Of a DNA stretch of 41,900 nt, positions 33,956-41,900 are shown piece after piece (position 1 is the stretch's first letter; each line of letters opens with the position of its first letter). The stretch comes from Pseudomonadota bacterium (GTDB taxonomy: Bacteria; Pseudomonadota; Gammaproteobacteria; Burkholderiales; UBA11063). The stretch covers positions 11,193 to 53,092 of the forward strand of contig RXKA01000004.1 of NCBI GenBank assembly GCA_003962985.1, written 5' to 3'. The notes beneath the pieces are model-generated. The model did no database searches, was not told the origin of the DNA, and was given only the letters and a program-made list of their open reading frames with translations. The position numbers were made by a program, and so were the translations under genes.

Positions 33956-35845
33956 GTGGAAAATAAATTTTTAATCGTTGATTTTGATAGTACTTTTGTA
34001 CAAGTTGAGGCTTTAGATGAGTTAGCCGCCATTGCATTGGCAGATGATGCCAATAGTGATGTTGTAGTTGAAAAAATTCGTCAAATTACTTCACAAGGTA
34101 TGGATGGTAAAATTTCACTAAGTGATAGTTTATCAAGTCGGATTAAACTGCTACAAGCGAATAAGAAACATATTGAACAATTAGTACAAGTGTTAAAAAC
34201 TAAAGTAACACCATCATTCCGTCGTAATAAAGCGTTCTTTGAACAATTTGCAGATAATGTATATATAGTATCAAGTGGATTTAAAGAATATATTGCTCCT
34301 GTGGTGAGTGAATATGGTATTTCTGAAGATCATATTTTTGCAAACACTTTTACTTATGATGAGCAAGGTAATGTTACGGGTCTAGATTCTAATAATCTAT
34401 TATGCCAAGACCAAGGTAAGGTAATGGTTGTAAACATGCTTGGTTTACGTGGTGAAATTTGGGCCGTTGGTGATGGTATTACTGATTATGAAATTCGTAA
34501 ATATAATGCAGCAAGTAAATTTTATGCTTTTACTGAAAATGTGCATCGTCCAGCGGTAACTGTTCATGCTGATGTTGTGATTCAAAGTTTAGACGAATTT
34601 TTATATATGCATGATTTTCCACGTGCTATTTCGTACCCACGTAATCGTATCAAAATCTTGTTATTAGAAAATGTACATCCAAATGGTATCAAGATGCTTC
34701 AACATGAAGGCTATAGCGTTGAAGTAATGAAAGGTGCGCTAAACGAAGAAGAATTATGTGAAAAAATCAAAGGTGTTAGTATCTTAGGTATTCGTTCTAA
34801 AACTACGGTATCGAAAAAAGTACTTGATGCTGCTGATCGTTTAGTTGCAATTGGTTGCTTCTGTATTGGTACTAATCAAGTAGATTTAAATTATGCTACA
34901 GAAAAAGGCGTATGTGTTTTTAATGCTCCATATAGTAATACACGTAGTGTAGTAGAGCAAGTTTTGGGTAGTATCATTGTTTTAATTCGTAAGATAGTTG
35001 AAAAGAATACATTATTACAAGCGGGTAAATGGGATAAGGCTGCGAATGATTGTTTTGAAATTCGTGGTAAAAAATTGGGTATTATTGGTTATGGTAATAT
35101 TGGTTCTCAATTATCGGTATTGGCTGAATCATTAGGAATGCAAGTTTATTACTATGATTTAACTGAAAAATTACAATTAGGTAATGCTCGGAAGGTTGAT
35201 ACTTTAGATGAATTATTATCTGAAGTAGATATTGTTTCATTGCATGTCGATGGACGTAAGAGCAATGCCAATATCATTGGAGCAGAAGAATTCGCGAAGA
35301 TGAAAGATAAAGTAATTTTTATCAATCTAAGTCGTGGACATGTGGTAGATATTGATGCTATGGTTGATGCATTAAAATCTGGTAAGATTTTGGGCGCTGC
35401 TGTAGATGTTTTCCCATCCGAACCTAAGAATAATAATGAAGAGTTTATTAGTCCATTGCGTGGCTTCAATAATGTTATTTTAACTCCACACATTGGTGGT
35501 AGTACTGAAGAAGCTCAATTAAATATTGGTGAATTCGTTGCACGCCGTATCATTAATTATGTAAATGGTGGCGATTCGACACAAAGCGTTAACTTACCTA
35601 ATATTCAGTTACCTGAATTGCGTAGAGCTCATCGCTTGATTCATTTACATAAAAATGTTCCAGGCGTATTGGCGCAAATCAATAACGTGCTTGCACAATG
35701 TAATGCTAATATTTTAGGACAGTATTTGAAAACTAATGAACAGGTTGGTTATGTAATTAGTGATATTGATGTAGAATATGATAAAGAAGTAATTAATGGA
35801 TTGAAACAAATTCCAGGGACATTACGTTCGCGAGTTCTATACTAA
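33956..35845 (+). CDS. SerB-SerA fusion: phosphoserine phosphatase + 3-phosphoglycerate dehydrogenase
   Basis: One 629-aa chain holding the last and the first enzymes of serine synthesis. Residues about 4-215 are a HAD phosphoserine phosphatase with the nucleophile motif DFDST (Asp9, Asp11), a conserved Lys in QGK, and GDGITD (Asp173). Residues about 228-540 are an E. coli-type SerA: GYGNIG (378-383), Arg460, Glu489 and His512, each exactly 220 positions beyond Arg240, Glu269 and His292 of E. coli SerA. CFCIGTNQVDL and SNTRSV are kept. An ACT domain (about 555-629) ends IPGTLRSRVLY, implying serine feedback. The start is GTG with GAGGTG 5 bp upstream. The linker at 216-228 is short and no frameshift or stop separates the halves. 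Confidence 0.95.
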   Translation: MENKFLIVDFDSTFVQVEALDELAAIALADDANSDVVVEKIRQITSQGMDGKISLSDSLSSRIKLLQANKKHIEQLVQVLKTKVTPSFRRNKAFFEQFADNVYIVSSGFKEYIAPVVSEYGISEDHIFANTFTYDEQGNVTGLDSNNLLCQDQGKVMVVNMLGLRGEIWAVGDGITDYEIRKYNAASKFYAFTENVHRPAVTVHADVVIQSLDEFLYMHDFPRAISYPRNRIKILLLENVHPNGIKMLQHEGYSVEVMKGALNEEELCEKIKGVSILGIRSKTTVSKKVLDAADRLVAIGCFCIGTNQVDLNYATEKGVCVFNAPYSNTRSVVEQVLGSIIVLIRKIVEKNTLLQAGKWDKAANDCFEIRGKKLGIIGYGNIGSQLSVLAESLGMQVYYYDLTEKLQLGNARKVDTLDELLSEVDIVSLHVDGRKSNANIIGAEEFAKMKDKVIFINLSRGHVVDIDAMVDALKSGKILGAAVDVFPSEPKNNNEEFISPLRGFNNVILTPHIGGSTEEAQLNIGEFVARRIINYVNGGDSTQSVNLPNIQLPELRRAHRLIHLHKNVPGVLAQINNVLAQCNANILGQYLKTNEQVGYVISDIDVEYDKEVINGLKQIPGTLRSRVLY

Positions 35846-35847
35846 TT

Positions 35848-35876
35848 AAAAAAGGGTGGCAAATGCCACCTTTTTT
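35848..35876. terminator. Bidirectional terminator between serine operon and hldD
   Basis: GGTGGC (35855-35860) pairs with GCCACC (35865-35870) around AAAT, extended by flanking A6 and T6 with one bulged G. It lies directly after the serB-serA stop and directly before the hldD stop on the other strand. Confidence 0.9.
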
Positions 35877-36888
35877 AACTATTTAATAATAGATTAACGT
35901 AATTTTCTACACCTTCTTCCAACGGCAAAAATGCTTGTTTATATTTACCATCATTGATTAGATTATTATTGTCAGATTGTGTGAAACATTGATACTTATC
36001 AGCCAAATCACCAGGGAATGGGATATATTCAATAATACCTTGTGTAATTGCAGTCTGTAGATCCAGTGGTGCATAACCTTCAGCTTTGCGGCATGCGTTT
36101 ATTGTTGCCAATGATAAATCGTTAAACGGTCGTGCTTTTCCAGTACCACAATTAAATATACCAGATATTTCATGTGGGCTTTGCGTATGATTTTCAAAGA
36201 AATGCATATTCACTTTTACTACATCTTCAATAGAAATAAAATCACGTGATTGTTCACCATTTCCATAACCTTGGCAGCCTTCAAATAGCTTAACACAACC
36301 ATGCTCTTGATATTGGCGGAAGTGATGTAGTACTACTGATGCCATTCTTCCTTTATGAAATTCACGGTAACCATAAACATTGAAGTATTTGAGACCAACA
36401 ACAGGGGCGCGTAATCCCGCAGAAAAATAACGGCGCACAGTTTGGTCAAATAACATTTTTGAATAACCATAAACATTCAATGGAACTTCATTTTCACGCT
36501 CTTCAATAAAAACAGGGCTTGCACCATAGGTCGCTGCTGATGACGCATAGACGAACGGAACTTCATTTTTTTGTGCGTATTCGAGTAATAAACATGAATA
36601 TTCATAATTATTACGCATCATATAGCGTCCATCTGCTTCTACGGTAGCTGAACATGCACCCTGATGGAATATATAATCAACTTGGTTATCATATTCACCA
36701 TTTACAATAGCTTGAATAAAATCTTCTTTATCAACAAAGTCTAGAATGTCTAAATCAGCTAAATTGCGTGCTTTATTACCATTAGTCAAATTATCAACGG
36801 CGATAATATCATAATGTCCACGACGATTCAATTCTTGAATTATATTTGCACCGATGAATCCTGCGGCGCCAGTCACTACGATTAACAT
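35875..36888 (-). CDS. hldD: ADP-L-glycero-D-manno-heptose 6-epimerase
   Basis: Last step in making the heptose donor of the LPS inner core. The 337-aa extended short-chain dehydrogenase has the cofactor motif TGAAGFIG (6-13), DNLTNGNKARNL, and the catalytic Tyr140/Lys144 in YGYSK. FNVYGYREFHKGRMASV is characteristic of HldD. AAGGA lies 7 bp before the ATG. It follows hldA by 17 bp, so the two form an LPS heptose unit and confirm a Gram-negative outer membrane. Confidence 0.97.
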   Translation of the reverse strand: MLIVVTGAAGFIGANIIQELNRRGHYDIIAVDNLTNGNKARNLADLDILDFVDKEDFIQAIVNGEYDNQVDYIFHQGACSATVEADGRYMMRNNYEYSCLLLEYAQKNEVPFVYASSAATYGASPVFIEERENEVPLNVYGYSKMLFDQTVRRYFSAGLRAPVVGLKYFNVYGYREFHKGRMASVVLHHFRQYQEHGCVKLFEGCQGYGNGEQSRDFISIEDVVKVNMHFFENHTQSPHEISGIFNCGTGKARPFNDLSLATINACRKAEGYAPLDLQTAITQGIIEYIPFPGDLADKYQCFTQSDNNNLINDGKYKQAFLPLEEGVENYVNLLLNS

Positions 36889-36905
36889 ATCAATGTCCTT
36901 ACTAC

Positions 36906-37868
36906 TTATAAATGTTTAGATATATGCTCAATTAATTCCTGTTTATTAACAGTTGCAGTGCCTAGTTTAGCTACCACTACACCAGCGGCAAAATTGGCTA
37001 TTTGTACTGCTTCTTGAATGTTGCAACCATTAGCTAAAGTTAAGCCTAGAGTTGCAATTACGGTATCACCTGCACCAGATACGTCATAGACTTCTTGGGC
37101 AAAAGTTGGATAATTGTAGCTGTTATCAGCAAAAAGCGTCATTCCTTCCTCGCTTCTGGTTACCAACAAGTAAGCTAAATCCAATTCTTGCATTAGCTTT
37201 TGGGCTTTACTCTGTAATTCATTTTCATCACGCCATGATCCGACTGCATCGCGCATTTCACTGCGATTGGGAGTTATTAATGTTGCATGACGATATTTAC
37301 TATAATCACTACCTTTAGGGTCAACTAAAATTTTTTTATTATGTTTACGCGCAATTTCAATCATTTGAATTGTATGACTTAAACCACCTTTACCATAATC
37401 AGATAATATAACGACCTCATAATCTTCAATAATGGCGGTATACTGCTCCATAACTTTGGCAAGAATTTCGTGTGATGGCTGTTCTTCAAAATCAATACGT
37501 AATAATTGTTGATTTTTAGCTAGGACACGAAGTTTGACGATGGTACTAATTGTTTCATCGCGTTGGAAAAGAGTATTGACTTTTTCTGTTGCCAAAAGTT
37601 TTTCTAAACAAAGCGCAGGTTCATCCGTACCAACTACTGATAGCAAGGTTACATCGCCACCTAAACTTGCAATATTTCGTGCTACATTCGCAGCACCACC
37701 AGGACGATCTTCAATTTTATCTATTTTGGCAATCGGTACTGGTGCTTCTGGTGAGATGCGATTTACATCGCCAAACCAGTATCTATCCAGCATAACATCC
37801 CCAACGACCAAGACTTTTTTTTGGGATAAATCATTTTGTAGAAAATTTAGGTGAGTTTTATTTAACAC
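36906..37868 (-). CDS. hldA: D-glycero-beta-D-manno-heptose-7-phosphate kinase
   Basis: PfkB/ribokinase-family kinase of LPS heptose synthesis, 320 aa. It contains GDVMLDRYWFGDVNRISPEA, the substrate-side PGGAANVARN and the C-terminal PfkB signature DVSGAGDTV. Only the kinase half of E. coli HldE is present; the cytidylyltransferase-like half (HldC) must be encoded elsewhere, as is usual in betaproteobacteria. The start is GTG with AAGGAA at about 6 bp. It is the first gene of the hldA-hldD pair and divergent from the HAD hydrolase gene. Confidence 0.96.
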   Translation of the reverse strand: MLNKTHLNFLQNDLSQKKVLVVGDVMLDRYWFGDVNRISPEAPVPIAKIDKIEDRPGGAANVARNIASLGGDVTLLSVVGTDEPALCLEKLLATEKVNTLFQRDETISTIVKLRVLAKNQQLLRIDFEEQPSHEILAKVMEQYTAIIEDYEVVILSDYGKGGLSHTIQMIEIARKHNKKILVDPKGSDYSKYRHATLITPNRSEMRDAVGSWRDENELQSKAQKLMQELDLAYLLVTRSEEGMTLFADNSYNYPTFAQEVYDVSGAGDTVIATLGLTLANGCNIQEAVQIANFAAGVVVAKLGTATVNKQELIEHISKHL

Positions 37869-37914
37869 AATCTTTTCCTTAACTGTATATGCAACGGTAT
37901 TATACCATGGGTTA

Positions 37915-37923
37915 TGTTATAAT
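37915..37923 (+). promoter_or_regulatory. Extended -10 promoter of the HAD hydrolase gene
   Basis: TGTTATAAT, an extended -10, lies 17 bp before ATG 37941. Transcription would begin about 10 nt before that codon, so the message would be nearly leaderless unless translation starts at ATG 37959. A mirror TATAAT on the minus strand (37899-37904), inside the palindrome GGTAT-T-ATACC, may serve hldA. Confidence 0.5.
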
Positions 37924-37940
37924 TATTAGCCAAAACAATT

Positions 37941-38783
37941 ATGAAAGTCACTCTAACAATGATTCTAACTGCCAATGAAATTACACAGCAATTACAAATT
38001 AATCATGATAGAAAAAAGCTCTTTGTTTTTGATTTGGATGGTACAATCATTTATAATGGTAATCGTCTGGAACATGGATTTGAGAGTGTGTTGTGTGAGA
38101 TTGTTGCAGCAGGGCATGACCTTTATTTTGCGACAGGTCGCTCGTATCGTGATTATCGTCCGATGTTACCCAAATGGTGCCATGATTTACCTGCGGTGGT
38201 ATTTGGTGGAGGCATGGTTGTAAATAAGAATCAGGTTGTTCATCAACGTTTTTTACAAAGTGAGAAATTAGCCGAATTGGTACAATTTCTTGAAGATCAT
38301 CATGTCTGTTATTTAATTGATGGACGTAATGAGTATTATCATTCAGTAACTGAAAGTTGGATTTTAACTGATATTATTCGCATTAGTGGTCAACATCCTA
38401 GTCATAGTTTAGATAATATTCTCGCCGATGGTGCATATAAAATTTTGATTTTGGATTCTGAGTGGAAAAACTATTGTGAGCGCTTTGCGCTTGAGCATGA
38501 TTGGGAGTTGAAATTCCATTCATATAATCAATGTTTTGACTTAATGCCAAAAAATGTTAATAAATATGATGGGTTGCAATACTTGGATCTCCCCAATTCT
38601 GAAGACGTATTTATTTTTGGTAATGATCATAATGATTTGGAACTAATGCAAAATTTTGAGAATAATATTTTATTTGGTGAATGCCATGAGTTGTTACCAT
38701 TGGCAAAGGTTAGAATCGCCTATGATGAAGATTTATTAGCTAATTTTGAACAGGTTGTTAACTGTATATTAAAAAAATGTTAA
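37941..38783 (+). CDS. HAD superfamily hydrolase, Cof-type (IIB)
   Basis: 280-aa phosphatase-like protein of the Cof/HAD-IIB class. Motif I is FDLDGT with Asp31 and Asp33; motif II is the T in FATGRSY; motif IV is GNDHNDLEL near the C-terminus. The cap domain (about 90-200) is unlike any I can name. Family members dephosphorylate sugar phosphates, FMN or PLP; the substrate here cannot be read. No ribosome-binding site precedes ATG 37941 or the alternative ATG 37959. A 12-bp inverted repeat spans its last codons. Confidence 0.85.
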   Translation: MKVTLTMILTANEITQQLQINHDRKKLFVFDLDGTIIYNGNRLEHGFESVLCEIVAAGHDLYFATGRSYRDYRPMLPKWCHDLPAVVFGGGMVVNKNQVVHQRFLQSEKLAELVQFLEDHHVCYLIDGRNEYYHSVTESWILTDIIRISGQHPSHSLDNILADGAYKILILDSEWKNYCERFALEHDWELKFHSYNQCFDLMPKNVNKYDGLQYLDLPNSEDVFIFGNDHNDLELMQNFENNILFGECHELLPLAKVRIAYDEDLLANFEQVVNCILKKC

Positions 38784-38795
38784 AATATACAGTTA
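38759..38795. repeat. 12-bp inverted repeat at the end of the HAD gene
   Basis: TAACTGTATATT (38759-38770) and AATATACAGTTA (38784-38795) are perfect inverted copies separated by 13 bp containing the HAD stop codon. The same core, TTAACTGTATAT, occurs again upstream of the HAD gene at 37879-37890. No T run follows, so it is not a standard terminator. Confidence 0.5.
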
Positions 38796-38864
38796 TACTC
38801 GGATAGTCATGGCTAGGTGAATTGATTATAAATGAAAATTATAGAATTAACGTATTTAGTTTAG

Positions 38865-40166
<1,302 letters not shown>

Positions 40167-40179
40167 ATTTAATTATTAT

Positions 40180-40210
40180 ATGGTGCTAGTTGATTCTCTA
40201 CTGGCATCAT
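40180..40210 (+). other. Hairpin between serS and the OppA-like gene
   Basis: ATGGTGCTAGT (40180-40190) pairs with ACTGGCATCAT (40200-40210) over 11 bp including two G-U pairs, loop of 9 nt. It lacks a T run, so it is a weak terminator at best, or a structure in the leader of the next gene. Confidence 0.5.
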
Positions 40211-40226
40211 ACCTACACAAATAAAA

Positions 40227-41861
40227 ATGAAAAAAAACTTATCTATTACTTTATTGACATGTTTATGTGCAATTGCTTTGGTGAATTGTTCCAAGGAAAA
40301 TAGTAAACCAAAAGCCCATAGTGCAAATCTATCCGTACGTGATACATTACGTATTGATATTGGTAATGAACCAGCTTCGTTAGATCCTGAAGCTAATTCT
40401 GATAATTCAGCAGCTCGAGTACAAAGTGATTTATTTGCTCAGTTAGTTGATTATGATCAACAAGGGAGATTAATTCCTGGTTTAGCTGAATCATGGAATA
40501 TTAGTCCAGATGGTAAGACGTACACCTTTCATCTGCGCCCAAATCTTAAATTTTCTGATGGTAGTCCAATTACGGCACATGATTTTGTCTTTTCGTGGCG
40601 ACGTTTAGTTGCGCCCAAAACCAGTGCGACTTATAATTTTTTATTAAACGATGTCATAAATGCAGAATCAATTGTTAAAGGCGAGTTAGAACCATCTGCT
40701 CTTGGTGTTGTGGCACTTGATGAGCGTACTTTTGTAGTTAGGCTGAATTCACCAGATAAAGCACTATTAGAGAAATGTTCAATGACACCGCTAACAGTAG
40801 TATCAGAGAAGAGCTTAACTAAGTATCAAGAGCTATGGACACAACCAGAGTACATGGTAACCTCTGGTGCATATAAATTACAATCACATGTGGTTAATGG
40901 TTCGATTCGGGTTAGTAAAAATCCGTATTTTTATGCTGAATCTACGGTTAGTATTCCAAATGTAGTTTATTTTCCTTATGTGGATCTCAATTCTTCAATT
41001 GCGGCATATAAAAGTGGTGATTTGGATATGACGTTTATATCTGTACCGATTGATCAATTTGCACAATTAAAGGCGGAATTTCCTAACGAGTTACATTCTG
41101 TGCGTTTGGAAGGAATGTATTATTATACGTTTAATACTTCATTAGAGAAGTTTCAAGATATTCGGGTGCGTCAGGCATTGTCAATGGTTATTGACCGAGA
41201 AATGTTAACTAACCAATTATTAAATATGGGACAAACACCGCTTTATTCGACAGTTACAGCGACTATTGAAGGTGGTAAATATAAAGATGTCAAATATAAT
41301 TGGGCGAGTTTGAGTTTGGAACAACGTATAGCGAAAGCGAAAAAGCTTTATCAAGAAGCGGGGTATAGTGAGAGTAATCCGCTGAAAATTACCTTATTAT
41401 CCAATGGTGATGATTTACATAAAAAAATCGCTATGATACTAATTCACATGTGGAAGAATAATCTTGGTGTTGATGCAACTTTCAAAAATGTTGACTGGAA
41501 AACTTTTATTCAGTCACGCTATTTAGGTAATTTTGAGTTAGCCCGTGGTGGTTGGACTGGTGACTATAATTCTGTTACTGCTTATACTCCATTGTATGAA
41601 TGTGATGGGAGACAAAATTTAAGTTTTTATTGTGATAAGCAATATGATAAATTAATATCTGAAGCTAATTTGGAATTAAATCCACAAAAAGAACAACGCC
41701 TATATACCATGGCATTAAATCAAGCATTGAATGATTATATGACAATACCTCTTTTTCAATATTCATATCAACGTTTAGTTAAACCATATATTACTAACTA
41801 TCAAATAGAGAGTAATACGAGCGATCATGTGCAATCAAAATGGTTACGTTTTGCCTACTAA
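40227..41861 (+). CDS. OppA/MppA-like peptide-binding lipoprotein
   Basis: Periplasmic solute-binding protein of ABC peptide importers (SBP family 5), 544 aa. Recognisable blocks include GNEPASLDPEANSD, GLAESWNISPDGKTYTFHLR, FSDGSPITAHDFVFSWRRL, and DIRVRQALSMVIDRE. These favour the OppA/MppA oligopeptide or murein-peptide subgroup. The N-terminus looks like a lipoprotein signal ending LVNC (Cys21), with Asn in place of the usual small residue before the cysteine, so lipidation is less certain. There is no clear ribosome-binding site. The permease and ATPase genes are not seen before the window ends 39 bp later; they may follow or be absent as for E. coli MppA. Confidence 0.93.
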   Translation: MKKNLSITLLTCLCAIALVNCSKENSKPKAHSANLSVRDTLRIDIGNEPASLDPEANSDNSAARVQSDLFAQLVDYDQQGRLIPGLAESWNISPDGKTYTFHLRPNLKFSDGSPITAHDFVFSWRRLVAPKTSATYNFLLNDVINAESIVKGELEPSALGVVALDERTFVVRLNSPDKALLEKCSMTPLTVVSEKSLTKYQELWTQPEYMVTSGAYKLQSHVVNGSIRVSKNPYFYAESTVSIPNVVYFPYVDLNSSIAAYKSGDLDMTFISVPIDQFAQLKAEFPNELHSVRLEGMYYYTFNTSLEKFQDIRVRQALSMVIDREMLTNQLLNMGQTPLYSTVTATIEGGKYKDVKYNWASLSLEQRIAKAKKLYQEAGYSESNPLKITLLSNGDDLHKKIAMILIHMWKNNLGVDATFKNVDWKTFIQSRYLGNFELARGGWTGDYNSVTAYTPLYECDGRQNLSFYCDKQYDKLISEANLELNPQKEQRLYTMALNQALNDYMTIPLFQYSYQRLVKPYITNYQIESNTSDHVQSKWLRFAY

Positions 41862-41900
41862 TTGCCTATTTATTAAACAAATCTTGATTCTCTAAATAAA

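Noticed and set aside
38759..38795. LexA (SOS) box
   Set aside because: CTGT and ACAG half-sites are present, but spaced far more than the 8 bp of a LexA operator.

Overview
The window is 41.9 kb of AT-rich (roughly mid-30s % GC by eye), densely packed bacterial chromosome. It is nearly all housekeeping and biosynthetic genes. I see no rRNA, tRNA, CRISPR array, insertion sequence, phage gene or integrase. Several features point to a low-GC betaproteobacterium, possibly a Neisseriales-like lineage. These are the DUF3579-aroQ-accB-accC block with prmA next to it, a heptose kinase (HldA) without the fused nucleotidyltransferase domain, a Tim44-like secreted protein of the betaproteobacterial kind, and heptose-LPS genes showing a Gram-negative envelope. 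The lineage is inference; gene content alone cannot fix it.

Layout. 1-6684 (+): 3' part of dnaE, then glmU, an outer-membrane efflux lipoprotein (TolC/NodT type) and a YdfG-like dehydrogenase. 6772-10226 (+): a DEAD-box RNA helicase, an L,D-transpeptidase and a small one-span membrane protein. 10213-11195 (-): rdgB and a rhodanese protein. 11379-12554 (+): pgk. 12603-16912 (-): DUF3579-aroQ-accB-accC, then prmA-pssA. 17160-19520 (+): acpP, ruvB, Tim44-like protein. 19563-24014 (-): basic amino-acid antiporter, yhbY, a Gfo/Idh/MocA oxidoreductase, a BNR beta-propeller protein and a membrane protein, all with tight spacing. 24319-24513 (+): tiny secreted protein. 24571-29590 (-): thrA-thrB-(small secreted protein)-thrC. 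29935-35845 (+): serC, a YdiJ-type FAD/Fe-S dehydrogenase and a SerB-SerA fusion. 35875-37868 (-): hldA-hldD. 37941-41861 (+): HAD hydrolase, serS, OppA-like binding protein.

How genes work together. The divergent thr and ser operons put the threonine and serine pathways back to back. The serine operon is the most notable locus. It holds all three pathway activities, with SerA and SerB fused in one chain. Between them lies a YdiJ-type dehydrogenase, a family known to include D-2-hydroxyglutarate dehydrogenases. That fits a built-in recycler for the D-2-hydroxyglutarate that E. coli-type SerA can make. Other linked functions are fatty-acid initiation (accBC, acpP), phospholipid head groups (pssA), peptidoglycan precursors and remodelling (glmU, L,D-transpeptidase) and LPS core heptose (hldA, hldD).

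Genes converge at strong bidirectional hairpin terminators (12.57, 19.54, 24.52 and 35.86 kb). Many starts were moved from the longest open frame to the ribosome-binding-site-supported codon. No single dramatic new system is evident. The best leads are the serine locus with its structured leader, the secreted protein inside the threonine operon, the palindrome-rich promoter of the 64-aa secreted protein, and the uncharacterised oxidoreductase/BNR/membrane-protein trio.
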